DNA of 64,000 bases from Dendrocalamus latiflorus (lineage: Eukaryota; Streptophyta; Magnoliopsida; Poales; Poaceae). The translations under genes were made by a program, and so were the position numbers. Below, piece after piece: positions 1 to 10,858 of this stretch. The stretch covers positions 12,427,075 through 12,491,074 of the forward strand of contig CM029617.1 of NCBI GenBank assembly GCA_017311315.1, given 5' to 3'. Within the stretch, counting starts at the first letter, position 1. The number at the start of each line of letters is the position of its first letter. A model generated the notes under the pieces. It saw only the letters and a program-made list of their open reading frames with translations, had not been told where the DNA came from and did no database searches.

Positions 1-122
1 GTGAGGTTGGAAGTAACCCCGATGCGAATGGCCTTCGAAGGCTCCTCTGGATTCAGAGAAACTTCTTTGACCTACTCGTTCGGCTTTGGCATATCTTTAG
101 GCTTCGAGTGCTTGGTTGAAGG

Positions 123-480
123 CTACGCCTTGCTTGCTTCTTGAGTTGGTAACATCTCAAGGGATTTGCAGTCAATTGTAAACGCCATTCTTTTATCACA
201 GTGGACTGTGATTACTCCTTTGAGACCTAGCATCTTAAGGCATTGATATGCATAGTGAGCAACAATTAAGAATCGTGCCAAAGTTGGTCGTCTGAGTATA
301 GCAATATATGCCATGTCGAAATCAACCACACCAAAAGAGATTTTCTTTATCTTGAAATTAACCAGAGAACCAAATGTAATAGGAAGAGAAACTTAGCAAA
401 TTGGCTTGGCCTAAGAGCCTGGTACGATCCCATGGAATGAGTATCGTATACATTTTATTCTGGTCCGAAGAACTTACAAC
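123..480 (-). pseudogene. Ty3/gypsy polyprotein fragment, protease-to-linker part
   Basis: On the minus strand the sequence between the CACTA element and the window edge encodes the stretch that follows the retropepsin active site in plant Gypsy polyproteins. The clean open part reads VDFDMAYIAILRRPTLARF, matching the family pattern of a hydrophobic strand followed by 'AILGRP...AKF'. Upstream of that (about 330-480) the same homology is visible but broken by stops. It continues the protease half found at 2333-2540; the CACTA element at 481-2329 sits between the two. The strand and order (gag at higher coordinates, protease lower) show an element transcribed leftwards and running off the window. 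It is inactive: in-frame stops plus the CACTA insertion. The family call rests on protein pattern only. Confidence 0.7.
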
Positions 481-514
481 CACTACTACAAAAGAGGCTA
501 AACTGGACACTTAC

Positions 515-800
515 ATCACAGACGGTTTCTAGGAACCATATGTGCTGTAAGTATCACAGACGGTTCATACGAATAACCGTCTGTGGTATTTTCATAGATA
601 GTTTTTAATACAAACCGTCTGTAATAATGAAGTTATCACAGACGGTTTTTAATACAAACCATCTGTGAAGTATCACAGACGGTTCTAGATAAGAACCGTC
701 TGTGATAATGGCAGACATCACAGGCGGTTTGCATTAAAAACCATCTGTGATAATGAAGTTATCATAGATGACTTGTATTAAAACCTTCTGTGATATGTTT
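515..800. repeat. Left subterminal repeat array of the CACTA element
   Basis: Alternating direct and inverted copies of a 12-14-bp motif (TCACAGACGGTT and its complement AACCGTCTGTGA, with 1-2-base variants) occur every 20-40 bp. Neighbouring opposite copies can pair into hairpins with the stem TCACAGACGGTT. Confidence 0.9.
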
Positions 801-1214
801 CCTGCCTCACAATCCTCCAAAATTTCATAATCTACTGCCCGAGTCTGCGTAGGATTCCGTTCCAAGACATCTTTAGTAAAACGGGCATAACTTTTGCATA
901 CGGTGTCCGTTTTCAACGTTCTTGTACTCGTTGGAAAGTTAACGACGAGCCCAATAAAAAAAATAACCTGCTTGCACTAGTCACCCTCTAAGACTCTCAA
1001 AATCAGCCATCTTTAGCCCCAAATTTGTGTTACAAGTTTTTTGTTTCTGTTTTTGCCCTTTTTCTTGGTCTTCCCTTTGGAATTTGGATTTTTCTTCAAC
1101 TGAAAGTTGTAGATCTCATCGAAACCTTTCAAATGTAATCCATATAAAACTTTGATATTTTATCTTTTGAGACTAGTTGTTTATATTGTACCGGTATATA
1201 AAACTTTGTGCTCT

Positions 1215-1340
1215 AATTTACAGATGGTTGGTATATAGAACCGTCTGTGATATTCATTCATCATAGATAGTTCTAGCTACTAACCATCTGTGATAGAGAG
1301 TATCACAGATGGTTTGTATGTAGAACCGTCTGTGATAATC
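1215..1340. repeat. Internal block of CACTA subterminal-type repeats
   Basis: The same ACAGATGGTT / AACCGTCTGTGAT motif as at the ends recurs here, just left of the histone H3 copy. It may mark an earlier element edge. Confidence 0.8.
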
Positions 1341-1535
1341 TGATTGCTGGGCTCGTCGATCCTCCCCAACCCAATCCTAGCCAATAGAAATCCACCAACC
1401 CTCACCCCACAGATCGTAGCTCCACCTCTCTGTCCTCGCACCAAAACTTTTCGCACTCCTGCCTCTCCCTCCCCTATAAATAATCACCCAAACTCAGCCT
1501 CCTTGCCGTTCTCCTCCTCCTTAACCCTTACCATA

Positions 1536-1687
1536 ATAGCCCGCACGAAGCAGACGATGCACAAGTCTACGGGAGGCAAGACACCGCAGAAGCAACTAAC
1601 TACCAATGCGACACACAATCAACGTTGACGATGGTGAGCATCAAAGACATCCAGCTTGTGCGCTGCATCAGGGGCGAGAAGGCCTAG
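1536..1687 (+). pseudogene. Captured histone H3 fragment, internally deleted
   Basis: The plus-strand reading from 1536 gives IARTKQTMHKSTGGKTPQKQ, which aligns residue for residue with the histone H3 tail ([20 protein letters not shown] in the family); the start codon position reads ATA. From about 1631 the other end of H3 follows, KDIQLVRCIRGEKA and a TAG stop at 1685-1687, corresponding to the H3 C-terminus (KDIQLARRIRGERA). Roughly 90 internal residues that form the histone fold are missing, and the two parts lie in different frames. It therefore cannot make a histone. The flanking 1344-1535 and 1688-1850 look like former 5' and 3' untranslated sequence, which would mean most of a transcription unit was captured before the internal deletion. 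Confidence 0.9.
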
Positions 1688-1904
1688 GCATAGAGGATCT
1701 TTGCTTTTTCTCTATTCTTGTTGTTTTAGTCAGATGGGTTACCTGCTCGTTGTTTTGGGATATTGTAATGGTAGGCTCTAATCTTAATAAAAATGGAATG
1801 TGTACTGTGTTTCTTACTGTATTTGTTTGTTTTCAGATGGCATAGTTAACATTTCCTAAGGCTAGCCAAAAGAAAAAGAAAAAAAAATTAGGTATAGAAT
1901 GAAC

Positions 1905-2310
1905 TATCACAGACGATTTTGTGATATAAAACGTCTGTGAAGGATTATCACAGACGGCTCAAACCAAAAACTGTCTGTAACACAAGCACATCACAGGCAG
2001 TTCTATCTACCAACCTTATGTGATGAAAAAATATCACAAACGGTTCTAGCTACCAACCGTCTGTGATACTCATCCACTACAGACAGTTGGTAGCTAGAAC
2101 CATCTATGATGTGTAAGTATCACAGATGGTTTTTGATTCGAGCCGTCTATGATAGTGTTCTTCACAGACGGTTCTAGTTACAAACCGTCTGAGTTGTGAT
2201 TATCATAGATGGCTCACAAACCGTCTGTGATAACCTCCGATTATCATTGACCCATAAATTCAGATGGTTTAGAAAATCGTCTATGATGACGGTTTCGAAC
2301 TGTCTGTGAT
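1905..2310. repeat. Right subterminal repeat array of the CACTA element
   Basis: At least ten copies of the ACAGACGGTT / AACCGTCTGTGA motif in alternating orientation run up to the right terminal inverted repeat, mirroring the left end. Confidence 0.9.
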
Positions 2311-2332
2311 GACCCTTTTTGTAGTAGTGAAC

Positions 2333-2540
2333 TCATCCAAAGCACTTACAAATAAAATATTTAAAGAACTACCACCATTAATCAATACTCGATTTACTCG
2401 ATAGTTATTGATGGTGGGCTCGAGCACGATTGGAAACTGACCTAGTTGAGTTGAAGGGATCAAACAGTCACTTTTCTCAAAGGAGATGGTAACTTCTGAC
2501 CACTTAGGAAAATTATTGACAAGGTAGAGTTTACCTCTCA
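2333..2540 (-). pseudogene. Ty3/gypsy protease (N-terminal half), disrupted
   Basis: The minus-strand translation includes a retropepsin-like stretch, RVNRVLINGGSSLNILF. In the Gypsy family this site is normally D-G/S-G-S/A; here the catalytic Asp position reads Asn (LINGGSS). It begins RGKLYLVNNFPKWSEVTISF, the substrate-binding lead-in typical of plant Gypsy proteases. The reading frame runs straight into the CACTA terminal repeat at 2329 and resumes, out of context, at 480. The active-site change and the CACTA insertion both make it non-functional. Confidence 0.75.
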
Positions 2541-3667
2541 TTCGACAGATTTATACTACCATTTTGACTCGTATGCTGAAGATCCCACATAGATGTGCTT
2601 GATAGGGTGCTTCAGGTCTTGGAATGGCATCTCCTCGTCCTCGTCAGATTGCTTTTGACCACTCGTTTGTCCAAAGTCCTCAAGTGTAGGAAGTGATCCT
2701 TTGCTGGAGTAGTAGTCCTCCAGTTTTTGTTGGAAAACTTAGCAATTGCGGAGGTTGCGCCCTTCCTTTCAATGGAGAGGGCACTACCTAGCCTTGTTGT
2801 CCTTCCGCAAGGGGATTTTGCCCTTGCCCCAGTCAGAGTATTGCTTGGAATTTTGTGGCTCCTTATCGCCTATGGCCAAGACCTCCTGGGAACTTCCGGC
2901 TTGAGGCTTCTAACCTTTTACCTTGTTCTTAGATTTCTTGACCTTCTCCCTTCTTTTGCTACCATCATCTACCACTTTGGAACTTTGATCGGCTAGGTCG
3001 ATAGTTTTGCTCCACTTGACTGCCTTGGCGACAGTCGCATAACAATCAGCCATCTCAAGGAGCTCGACGATGGTAGTTGGAGGGTTCAAAGCGATATCTT
3101 CCGTGAACCTTCTATTGCGAAATCTCAGCTTAAATGCTCAGATAACAGAAGCGTCAGAAACCACTGGTATGGAATTAAAAACTTGACTGAAACGTCTGAT
3201 GAACTGACGTAAAGTCTCATTGCTGTTTTGCCTCATCCCATGCAGGTCGTCCTCCTTCTCTGGGCGATTGTATATGCCCTGAAAATTAGCCAGTAGAAGG
3301 TCGCAAAGATGTTGCCACGAGTGGATCGACTCGAACAGTTGATTTAACAACCATGATCGAGCTAATCCTTCGAGCATAGTCGGAAGATAATTTGCCATGA
3401 TTTGCTCTACTCCTCCTACTGCTCGAACACAGTTGTGTAAATTTAGAGGAATTCAATGTGATTTTGGGACCCATTGAATTTCTTCATGTTCACTTGTCGA
3501 AACCACATAGGCCAACAAACTATTTGGAGATCAGGCATAAATGCCCAACATCTGGTAATGAGATCATAACGCTTCCTTTGCAGGAAAGGATGATTGGCGT
3601 CTCTAAGTGATCGTACTTGATGATGCCCGGCAGTCGATGGACCCGACCTGTAATATGTCTCATCCAT
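2541..3667 (-). pseudogene. Ty3/gypsy gag (retrotransposon capsid) remnant
   Basis: The best-preserved part (3138-3398) encodes MANYLPTMLEGLARSWLLNQ and then a W...LCDLLLANFQGIYNRP segment and an ETLRQFIRRFSQVFNSIP segment. This is the order of the retrotransposon gag capsid domain of large grass Gypsy elements. The frame stops at 3138 and homology continues leftwards to about 2560 as a lysine-rich, gag-to-protease linker. Higher coordinates (3443-3667) hold the more degenerate N-terminal part. The protein would form virus-like particles in an active element; here stops and frame changes prevent it. Confidence 0.75.
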
Positions 3668-4611
3668 ACGAGGGTAATTCCTCTTTTATTCCATCTGGCG
3701 CTGCAAATTTCTTACTCGAAGTGGTGAACGATTTCCTCCTCGATCCTGGGATGCTTGAAAAACTCTTCTCTGACTGGAGTTATAGTTAGGAGAATGACAT
3801 GACCTATCATCATGTTGGTTCTCGTGGGGTGTGTTCACCATCACCATGTGGGGTCGCAGTGTGTGAGGGGGAGAGCATTCTCATCCCTTCTTTGAGAGCG
3901 ATCAGTATATGTGGGGAGGACAAAGACCTCCTAGATATAATCTTCACTTCTGTCGGATGGCCCCTCGCTTGAAGAGTCCTTTAGCGATAGCGCATCACGA
4001 CCTGAAGTAAGTCCACTCCAAGAGTGGAACCTTACGAAAGTATGGACAAACTCGTAGAGAGCCTACCTACATTCTTTGCGGGGACAATCGGAGAGTGACA
4101 ACCACTAGATATCGATAGAGTCCTGGAATGCGGGATTCCAGAACTCGTTGAGCCTGGTCGGACGGCAGCTGAGGGACTCAAACATTTAGGGGCGAGCCCC
4201 TTACTATGTTGCGAGTCATGTTTGTGGTCAGATCAGCCCTTGTCCTTTGAGGAAACTAGTTCCTCCATTGAGCGTAATGCTATGGGAGATAAGCCTGCTC
4301 AGTCTTATTCGTGGTGCGATCTTCGGGATCCTGTGGTAGATCTCTAGAGACAGCCTCACCGTCGAATGAAAGTATGGTCTACTTGTAGTCGTAGTAGGCA
4401 TCCATGTTGAGATCTATGTAGTTGGCCAGGTCGAACCAATTCTCCTCGTTCCACTCTCCTACCATGAGGATATCAGAAAGAAGAGCACTTGCCGACAAGA
4501 AATTACCTAAGTTTGGAAGAAGATTCCCACGAACGATGCCAGCTATCGATGTTTTAGTATCGATCTTACGTATAATTATTTGGATTCAGGGGATCTCTCT
4601 ATGACGAAGCT
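3668..4611 (-). other. Probable Gypsy gag N-terminus/leader, no intact gene
   Basis: Sequence between the recognisable gag domain and the left LTR of Copia A. It has no open frame of note and no recognised protein. By position it should be the N-terminal gag and 5' leader of the minus-strand Gypsy element, interrupted on its right by the Copia insertion. Confidence 0.4.
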
Positions 4612-5370
4612 ATCGAGGCGTGATGCAGGACGAAGCTTGACGCAGGAAGATGTTCGCAGTGCAGTCGCGCGAACGGTTCACCACCAGGAAAGTAGACGTC
4701 GCAGATTGAGTAGTTGCGCCGATGCGCTCCCCAAAAACTTGATCGCCCGCTTACCCGTGCAGGTACACAAACGGACGAAGTTCCAGAGGCCTACTCGCCT
4801 AGAAACTTATGCGCGCAAGGCTCTGGACCGGAGATGACAAAGAACAACAACAACACAGAACAAGAGTACTCTTCTCTCTTATCCCTTGTATGGAGTGGAG
4901 AGTCTTTTGTAACAGCAAAAATGAAGAGGCCAGAGTAACTGCAGCCATTAGTCACTAGTAACTGCATCCATTACTCGAAAGTAACCGCAGCCATAATACA
5001 CTAGTAACTGCACCGTTACTGCCAGGAGTCAATGCGTTTCGATTTTCGAATAGATAAAGAAAAACGCGCCCGCACCCGACACGCCTGCGCGCACGCACGC
5101 ACGCACACGCACCGCACCGCACGGCACGGCTCAGCTCGGCTCGGCGTGGCGTGGCATGGCGAGGCGAGCGAGCGAGCGAGCGCGCGTGTGTATTGACTCT
5201 CTCCAATTCCACAAGGGGGTTACCACGTTCCACCTTTTAAAGTGGTGTAACTCCCATTCAATTCTACATATGGGACTAAACAGTTTTTACACCTAGCATT
5301 AATAGTGGGCCTAGGAATTTCATTTGATTAATTGCTAAATTAAAATGGACCAAGCCCAATTAATCCAACA
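4612..5370 (-). repeat. 3' LTR of Copia A (759 bp)
   Basis: Direct repeat of 10118-10858. In element orientation it starts TGTTGGATTAATTGGGC. It contains a run of GCAC/GGCTC-type simple sequence at about 5090-5190 that is longer than in the other copy, and lacks an 11-14-bp local duplication (TACTCTTCTCTC) that the other copy has near 10371-10400. Confidence 0.95.
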
Positions 5371-5914
5371 ATCCCCACCAAATTTCAAGGCACACGAGAA
5401 ATGCTCTCAGTTCTGCTGTTTTTTGATATACAAGTGTTTCGATGGAGACTGTTAAGTTGAACAACCATCTAGGAAAGGAGTTACACTCATCCACAACTGA
5501 ACAATGGACTATGCCTTGAATTGACAGTTTTGTGCGAACAAGCTTTATCCAATTCCTTTACTAGTACTAGGCTGCCTGAAGCATCCCCTCTGGTAGGAGC
5601 ATATAAGTCATACTCCATACCTATTCATGAGTATCTAGAAATCACCCAAATCTCATAGACTGTGACCAGCAGTCGAACTCATATAGGTGTGTTCCTTCTA
5701 AGATGTCCTGTAGGCCGACATCTCTGCTTTAAATAAGCCACTCGGATCACATTGAGGTAAAAAACCAACCTGCCATACATAATAGGAGAGAAGTGCATCA
5801 CTGAAGAAATGAGCCTTGTAAAGGTCTCTCCTCCCAGTCAACCAGCAGCTTGTTTCACCATCCTACTTCACGGGATCTCCGATCACGTAGAACAGGTTAC
5901 CACTGTGGTATGAC
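5371..5914 (-). other. Copia A 3' non-coding region and polypurine tract
   Basis: Lies between the end of the RNase H frame and the 3' LTR. The tract complementary to ATCCCCACC at 5371-5379 is the polypurine primer site for plus-strand synthesis. The rest has no open frame. Confidence 0.75.
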
Positions 5915-8900
5915 TCATGTGGGTCTCAGGCCCATCTCACTTGATGCACTATCTATCACATTACGTGATAAACCCTTTGTAAATTGGTCGGCCAGATTAT
6001 TAGCTGTCTGGACATAGTCCAGCGCTATCACTCCGGAGTTTTTCAGCTTTCTGACAGACTTCAACCGCCTCTTAACATGCCTAGATGACTTCATATTGTC
6101 CTTAGAACTGTTCACCTTGATAATTACAGTCTGATTATCACAGTTCATCAGGATAGCCGGTATCGGTTTTTCAACCACCGGCAAATCCATAAGGAGTTCA
6201 CAAAGCCACTCAGCCTCAACAGTAGCGGTATCTAATGATGTGAGTTCTGCTTCCATTGTTGACCTCGTTAAGATGGTCTGCTTGCAAGACTTCCAGGAAA
6301 CAGCACCACCTCCAAGTGTGAACACATATCCACCCGTGGCTTTTATCTCATCAGCATCAGAGATCCAGTTTGATCACTGTAGCCCTCCAGTACCTTTGGG
6401 TACTTAGCATAGTGAATGCCATAGCTCACAGTTGCCTTTACATAGCGCATTACTCTCTCAAGAGCACGCCAATGATCATCTCCCGGATTTGAAACAAACC
6501 GACTTAGCTTGCTCACAGCAAACGAGATGTCAGGCCTCGTAGCACTAGCTAAATACATCAATGAGCCAATGATCTGGGAGTATCTCAATTGATCCCTTGT
6601 TATTCTTCGATTTTTCCTCAATAACACACTAGGATCATAAGGAGTAGGAGCAGGCTTGCAGTCACTATAACCAAAGCGACTCAAGACCTTCTCTACATAG
6701 TGAGATTGCACAAGTGTAACCCCACCATCACCTCCTCTCAGTAGCTTAATGTTAAGAATTACATCAGCCACTCCCAAATCTTTCATCTCAAAACTCTTGG
6801 ACAGAAAGTCCTTGACCTCCTCAACCACATTGAGGTTGGTCCCAAAAATCAGTATGTCATCAACATACAAGCACAAGATCACTCCTTCTCCCCCACCATA
6901 GTGATAGTACACACATCTGTCGGCTTCATTCACAACAAAGCCAGTAGATGTCAAAGTTCTGTCGAACTTCTCATGTCATTGCTTAGGTGCTTGCTTTAGG
7001 CCATACAAAGACTTTAACAACTTGCACACCTTTCCTTCTTGACCTTCTACCACAAACCCGTCTGGCTGATCCATATAAATCCCCTCCTCCAACTCTCCAT
7101 TTAGGAAAGCTGTCTTAACGTCTATTTGATGAACGAGCAGACCATGAGAAGCAGCCAGGGCAAGTAGTACTCGAATTGTGGTCAATCGGGCAACAGGTGA
7201 ATAAGTATCAAAAAAGTCCTCGCCTTCTTTCTGGGTATAACCTTTGGCCACAAGCCTTGCCTTGTACTTTTCAATTGTACCATCAGGCCTAAGCTTTTTC
7301 TTGAAAACCCATTTATATCCTACAGGTTTACGCCCATAAGGACGATCAACGACCTCCCAAGTTCCATTAGACATAATAGAGTCCATCTCACTCCGTACCG
7401 CTTCCTTCCAATAGTCAGCGTCAGGAGAAGAATATGCCTCTTCAATGGTTCTTGGAGTGTCATCTACGAGGTATACAATGAAATCATCACCAAAAGACTT
7501 TGCAGTCCTTTGTCTCTTACTCTTTCGAGTAACTTCATTGTTATCCTCCTCAGGATTTTCCACAAGCGTTTGCTCAACATGTTCTATCGGCAGAAAAGAA
7601 TCAAGGGAAATTATAGGTTCTTGACTAGATGAGCTAGGTACATCACTATTCATAGGAAATTCATTCTCAAAAAATGTAGCATCTCTGGATTCTATGATTA
7701 TACCAACACGCATGTCAGGTACTCTAGATTTTATAATTAAGAACCTATAACCCACGTTGTGCATAGCATAACCAAGGAATAAACAATCTATGGTTTTTGG
7801 TCCAAGTTTGCGCTTCTTGATAATTGGCACGTTAACTTTGGCCAAACATCCCCAGGTGCGCAAATATGAGAGAGTCAGCTTCTTCTTTTCCCATTCCTCG
7901 AATGGTGTTACTTCTTTGTTCTTTGTAGTAACTCTATTCAGGACATGACACGCGGTCAATATAGCCTCACCCCACCATTCCTTAGAAAGTCCCGCAGTGT
8001 CTAACATGGTGTTAACCAAATCAGTTAGAGTGCGATTCTTTCTTTCGGCAACCCCGTTTGATCCGGGAGAATAGGGAGGCGTCCTCTCATGAATAATTCC
8101 ATGTTCCTCGCAGAATAAAGTAAACTCATTTGAAAAATACTCTCCCCCACGATCAGACCTTACCCGCTTGATTTTCCTCTCAAGTTGGTTTTCTACCTCA
8201 GCTTTATAGATCTTAAAGTAATCCAACGCTTCATCTTTTGTTTTTAATAAGTACACGTAGCAAAATCTAGTGCAATCATCTATAAGCGTCATGAAATATT
8301 TCTTTCCACCTTTAGTCAGCACGCCATTCATCTCGCACAAATCGGAATGAATGAGTTCTAACGGTGCCAAATTCCTCGCCTGTTTTGCTGCCTTGTGAGG
8401 CTTGCGAGGTTGTTTCGATTGAACACACGCATGGCACTTAGAACCTTTGACCAAAGTGAATTTCGGGATTAAACTCATATTAGCTAAGCGCGTCATACAC
8501 CCAAAATTAACATGACAAAGTCGTGAATGCCAAATATTAGACTCATCATCATCGCTACACGCATGGTTCACGACTTTATTACAGGAATCCATCAAAGAAA
8601 AACGGAACAAACCTCCGTTCTCATAGCCTTTACCAACAAATGTTCCATACTTAGACACGACACATTTATTGGACTCAAATGCAAGCCTAAAACCATCTCT
8701 ACACAGTAGAGATCCGCTGACGAGATTCTTCTTTATGGAGGGGACATGCTGCACGTTCTTCAGCTGCACGGTCTTTCCCGAAGTAAACTTCAGATCGACC
8801 GTACCAACACCATGAACAGCTGCATGCGATCCGTTCCCCATCAACAAGGAGCAACCTCGATCGACCTGATAAGATGAAAACAAGGAAATATCAGCACACA

Positions 8901-10095
8901 CATGAATATTAGCACCAGTGTCAACCCACCACTCAGGTGATTGACAAACAGAAAGAACTGTAGGTAAATAATTAACGTACCCCGATGTTCCTCCAGCGTC
9001 ACTAATAACTATGTTGGCAGACTTCTTCTGCTTATCCTTGCGATCTGGACAATACTTAGCCCAATGGCCAGAATCACCGCACACAAAGCAGCTACCCTTT
9101 CCTTTGCCTTTCTTCTTAAACTCAGTAGTAGCCTTGGGCTTGACAAAAGGCTTATTTTTCTTCTTGTTGTGGAAAGCCTGAGGATTCTTCTTCTGCACCA
9201 AATTGGCGCTAGAACCTCCCTCAGCAGCAACTTTCTTGCCACGAGTATCTTTTGCCCTCGCCTTCTCTTCAACACCAAGAGTGTCAATGAGATCAGTAAC
9301 ACTGAACTCCTGCCTCTTGTGCTTTAGAGAGGTAGCAAAATCCGACCAAGAAGGTGGTAACTTGGCGATAATACCGCCAGCCACAAACTTGTCCGGTAAC
9401 TCGCACTTATTATTCTCAAGCTCCTTTGCCAGCGCCTAAATCTCATGAGCTTGCTCTACTACAGAACGGTCGTCGATCATCTTGTAGTCATAGAACTGCT
9501 CCATGACATACAGCTCACTACCAGCATCAGAAACTCCGAACTTGGCCTCAAGTGCATTCCACATCTCTTTGCCCGTAGGCAAATGCATGTACACATCCAC
9601 AATGTTGTCCGCCAGTATGTTGACAAGTGCACCTCGAAACAAGTTATCCGCTGCATTGAACTTGCGTTCATCCTCATCAGACAGAGGCTCAGCGGGCTTG
9701 CCTTGTGCAACATGAAAATATTCCATGGCAGTAAACCACAGGATCGCGCGTGCACGCCATCTCTTAAAATTTGAACCATCAAACGGAGGGTGTGGCTTAA
9801 GTGACGCAGCAAAGCCAACTACCGAAAAAGACCTATCAAGTTTTTGGATTGTTGGAAATGTAGTCAATTTTCGGCATATTTTAATCCAGAAATTCAGCAT
9901 ATAAAACATGACATAAACATGCATGAGTGATCTATCAACGATGTATTCATATTCGCTAACGAACAAGCTAACAGAAACATCTATTAACATATTCATAGCG
10001 CACAGAAACAAATACACCAGAAAAGTTTTCAATTTATACCCTCGGGCGGGGCCAGTGCCGGAGACACCGGAGGCGCCGTTACCATCAGTCGACAT
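5915..10095 (-). pseudogene. Copia A gag-pol polyprotein, broken by two stops and a frameshift
   Basis: The frame starts at 10095, only 22 bp inside the 5' LTR, with MSTDGNGASG. In order: a UBN2-type gag; a CCHC zinc knuckle (CFVCGDSGHWAKYC, about 9090-9049); an aspartic protease site WWVDTGANIHV; a GAG-pre-integrase and integrase core with HSDLCE and a later GVAERKNRT; a reverse transcriptase with YKWVFKKKL, QIDVKTAFLNG and CLYVDDILIFG; and an RNase H with the MEAELTSLDTATVEAEW segment, ending at 5915. Breaks: a TAG stop at 9436-9438 inside gag, a TGA stop at 6976-6978 after GLKQAP, and a one-base loss near 6370 at the start of RNase H. All parts are otherwise colinear. The broken protein would not support transposition. 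A hydrophobic AT-rich stretch near the N-terminus (9833-10039) may be an intron. Confidence 0.93.
9833..10039 (-). other. Possible retained intron inside Copia A gag
   Basis: This 207-nt minus-strand segment is AT-rich, begins GTATAAATTG and ends CTTGATAG, so has GT-AG ends. It encodes an unusually hydrophobic run unlike gag. Removing it would join the short N-terminal peptide to the normal gag start VVGFAASLKPHPPF. Being a multiple of three without stops, it could equally be translated. Confidence 0.4.
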
Positions 10096-10117
10096 GATGG
10101 CCTATTCGATGTAGTCG

Positions 10118-10858
10118 ATCGAGGCGTGATGCAGGACGAAGCTTGATGCAGGAAGATGTTCGCAGTGCAGTCGCGCAAACGGTTCACCACCAGGAAGTAG
10201 ACGTCGCAGATTGAGTAGTCGCGCCGATGCGCTCCCCAAAAACTTGATCGCCCGCTTACCCGTGCAGGTACACAAACGGACGAAGTTCCGGAGGCCTACT
10301 CGCCCAGAAACTTGTGCGCGCAAGGCTCTGGACCGGAGATGACAAAGAACAACAACAACACAGAACAAGAGTACTCTTCTCTCAAAGAGTACTCTTCTCT
10401 CTTATCCCTCGTATGGAGTAGAGAGTCTTTTGTAACAGCAAAAATAAAGAGGCCAGAGTAACTGCAGCCATTAGTCACTAGTAACTGCATCCATTACTCG
10501 AAAGTAACCGCAGCCATAATACACTAGTAACTGCACCGTTACTGCCAGGAGTCAATGCGTTTCGATTTTCGAATAGATAAAGAAAAACGCGCCCGCACCC
10601 GACACGCCTGCGCGCACGCACACACACACACACACGGCTCGGCTCGGCGTGGCAAGCGAGCGAGCGAGCGCGCGCGTGTATTGACTCTCTCCAATTCCAC
10701 AAGGGGGTTACCACGTTCCACCTTTTAAAGTGGTGTAACTCCCATTCAATTCTCCATATGGGACTAAACAGTTTTTACACCTAGCATTAATAGTGGGCCT
10801 AGGAATTTCATTTGATTAATTGCTAAATTAAAATGGACCAAGCCCAATTAATCCAACA
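10118..10858 (-). repeat. 5' LTR of Copia A (741 bp)
   Basis: Direct repeat of 4612-5370 with several substitutions, a shorter simple-sequence run (CACACACA at about 10616-10635) and a local duplication near 10371-10400. The promoter should lie here; a TTTAAAAG box is visible near 10724 on the strand opposite to reading. Confidence 0.93.

Larger units (their letters stand above)
481..2329. mobile_element. Non-autonomous CACTA (En/Spm-like) transposon, 1,849 bp
   Basis: The left end begins CACTACTACAAAA and the right end finishes TTTTTGTAGTAGTG, a terminal inverted repeat of about 13 bp. A 3-bp target-site duplication AAC flanks it (478-480 and 2330-2332), as expected of CACTA transposons. 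Both ends hold many subterminal copies of a TCACAGACGGTT / AACCGTCTGTGA motif in both orientations, the usual transposase-binding architecture of the group. No transposase is encoded, so it must have been moved in trans. It inserted into the protease region of the minus-strand Gypsy element. The interior carries a reduced histone H3 copy (1536-1687) and an unassigned AT-rich stretch (780-1200). Confidence 0.95.
4612..10858 (-). mobile_element. Ty1/copia retrotransposon A, near full length
   Basis: Two long direct repeats (4612-5370 and 10118-10858) bracket a gag-protease-integrase-reverse transcriptase-RNase H region read on the minus strand, the Copia order. The left LTR is preceded (in element orientation) by a purine-rich tract (GGTGGGGA) directly next to the LTR start TGTTGG. 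I found no matching target-site duplication (right flank AAAGA; left flank AAGCT) and no standard initiator-tRNA primer site next to the 5' LTR. It probably inserted into the 5' leader of the minus-strand Gypsy element. The coding region has two stops and one frameshift, so it is not autonomous now. Confidence 0.92.

Noticed and set aside
4612..5370. Arg/Ala/Cys-rich frames in the Copia A LTRs (4955-5233, 10478-10721)
   Set aside because: Lie wholly inside the LTRs and come from the GCAC/GGCTC simple sequence.
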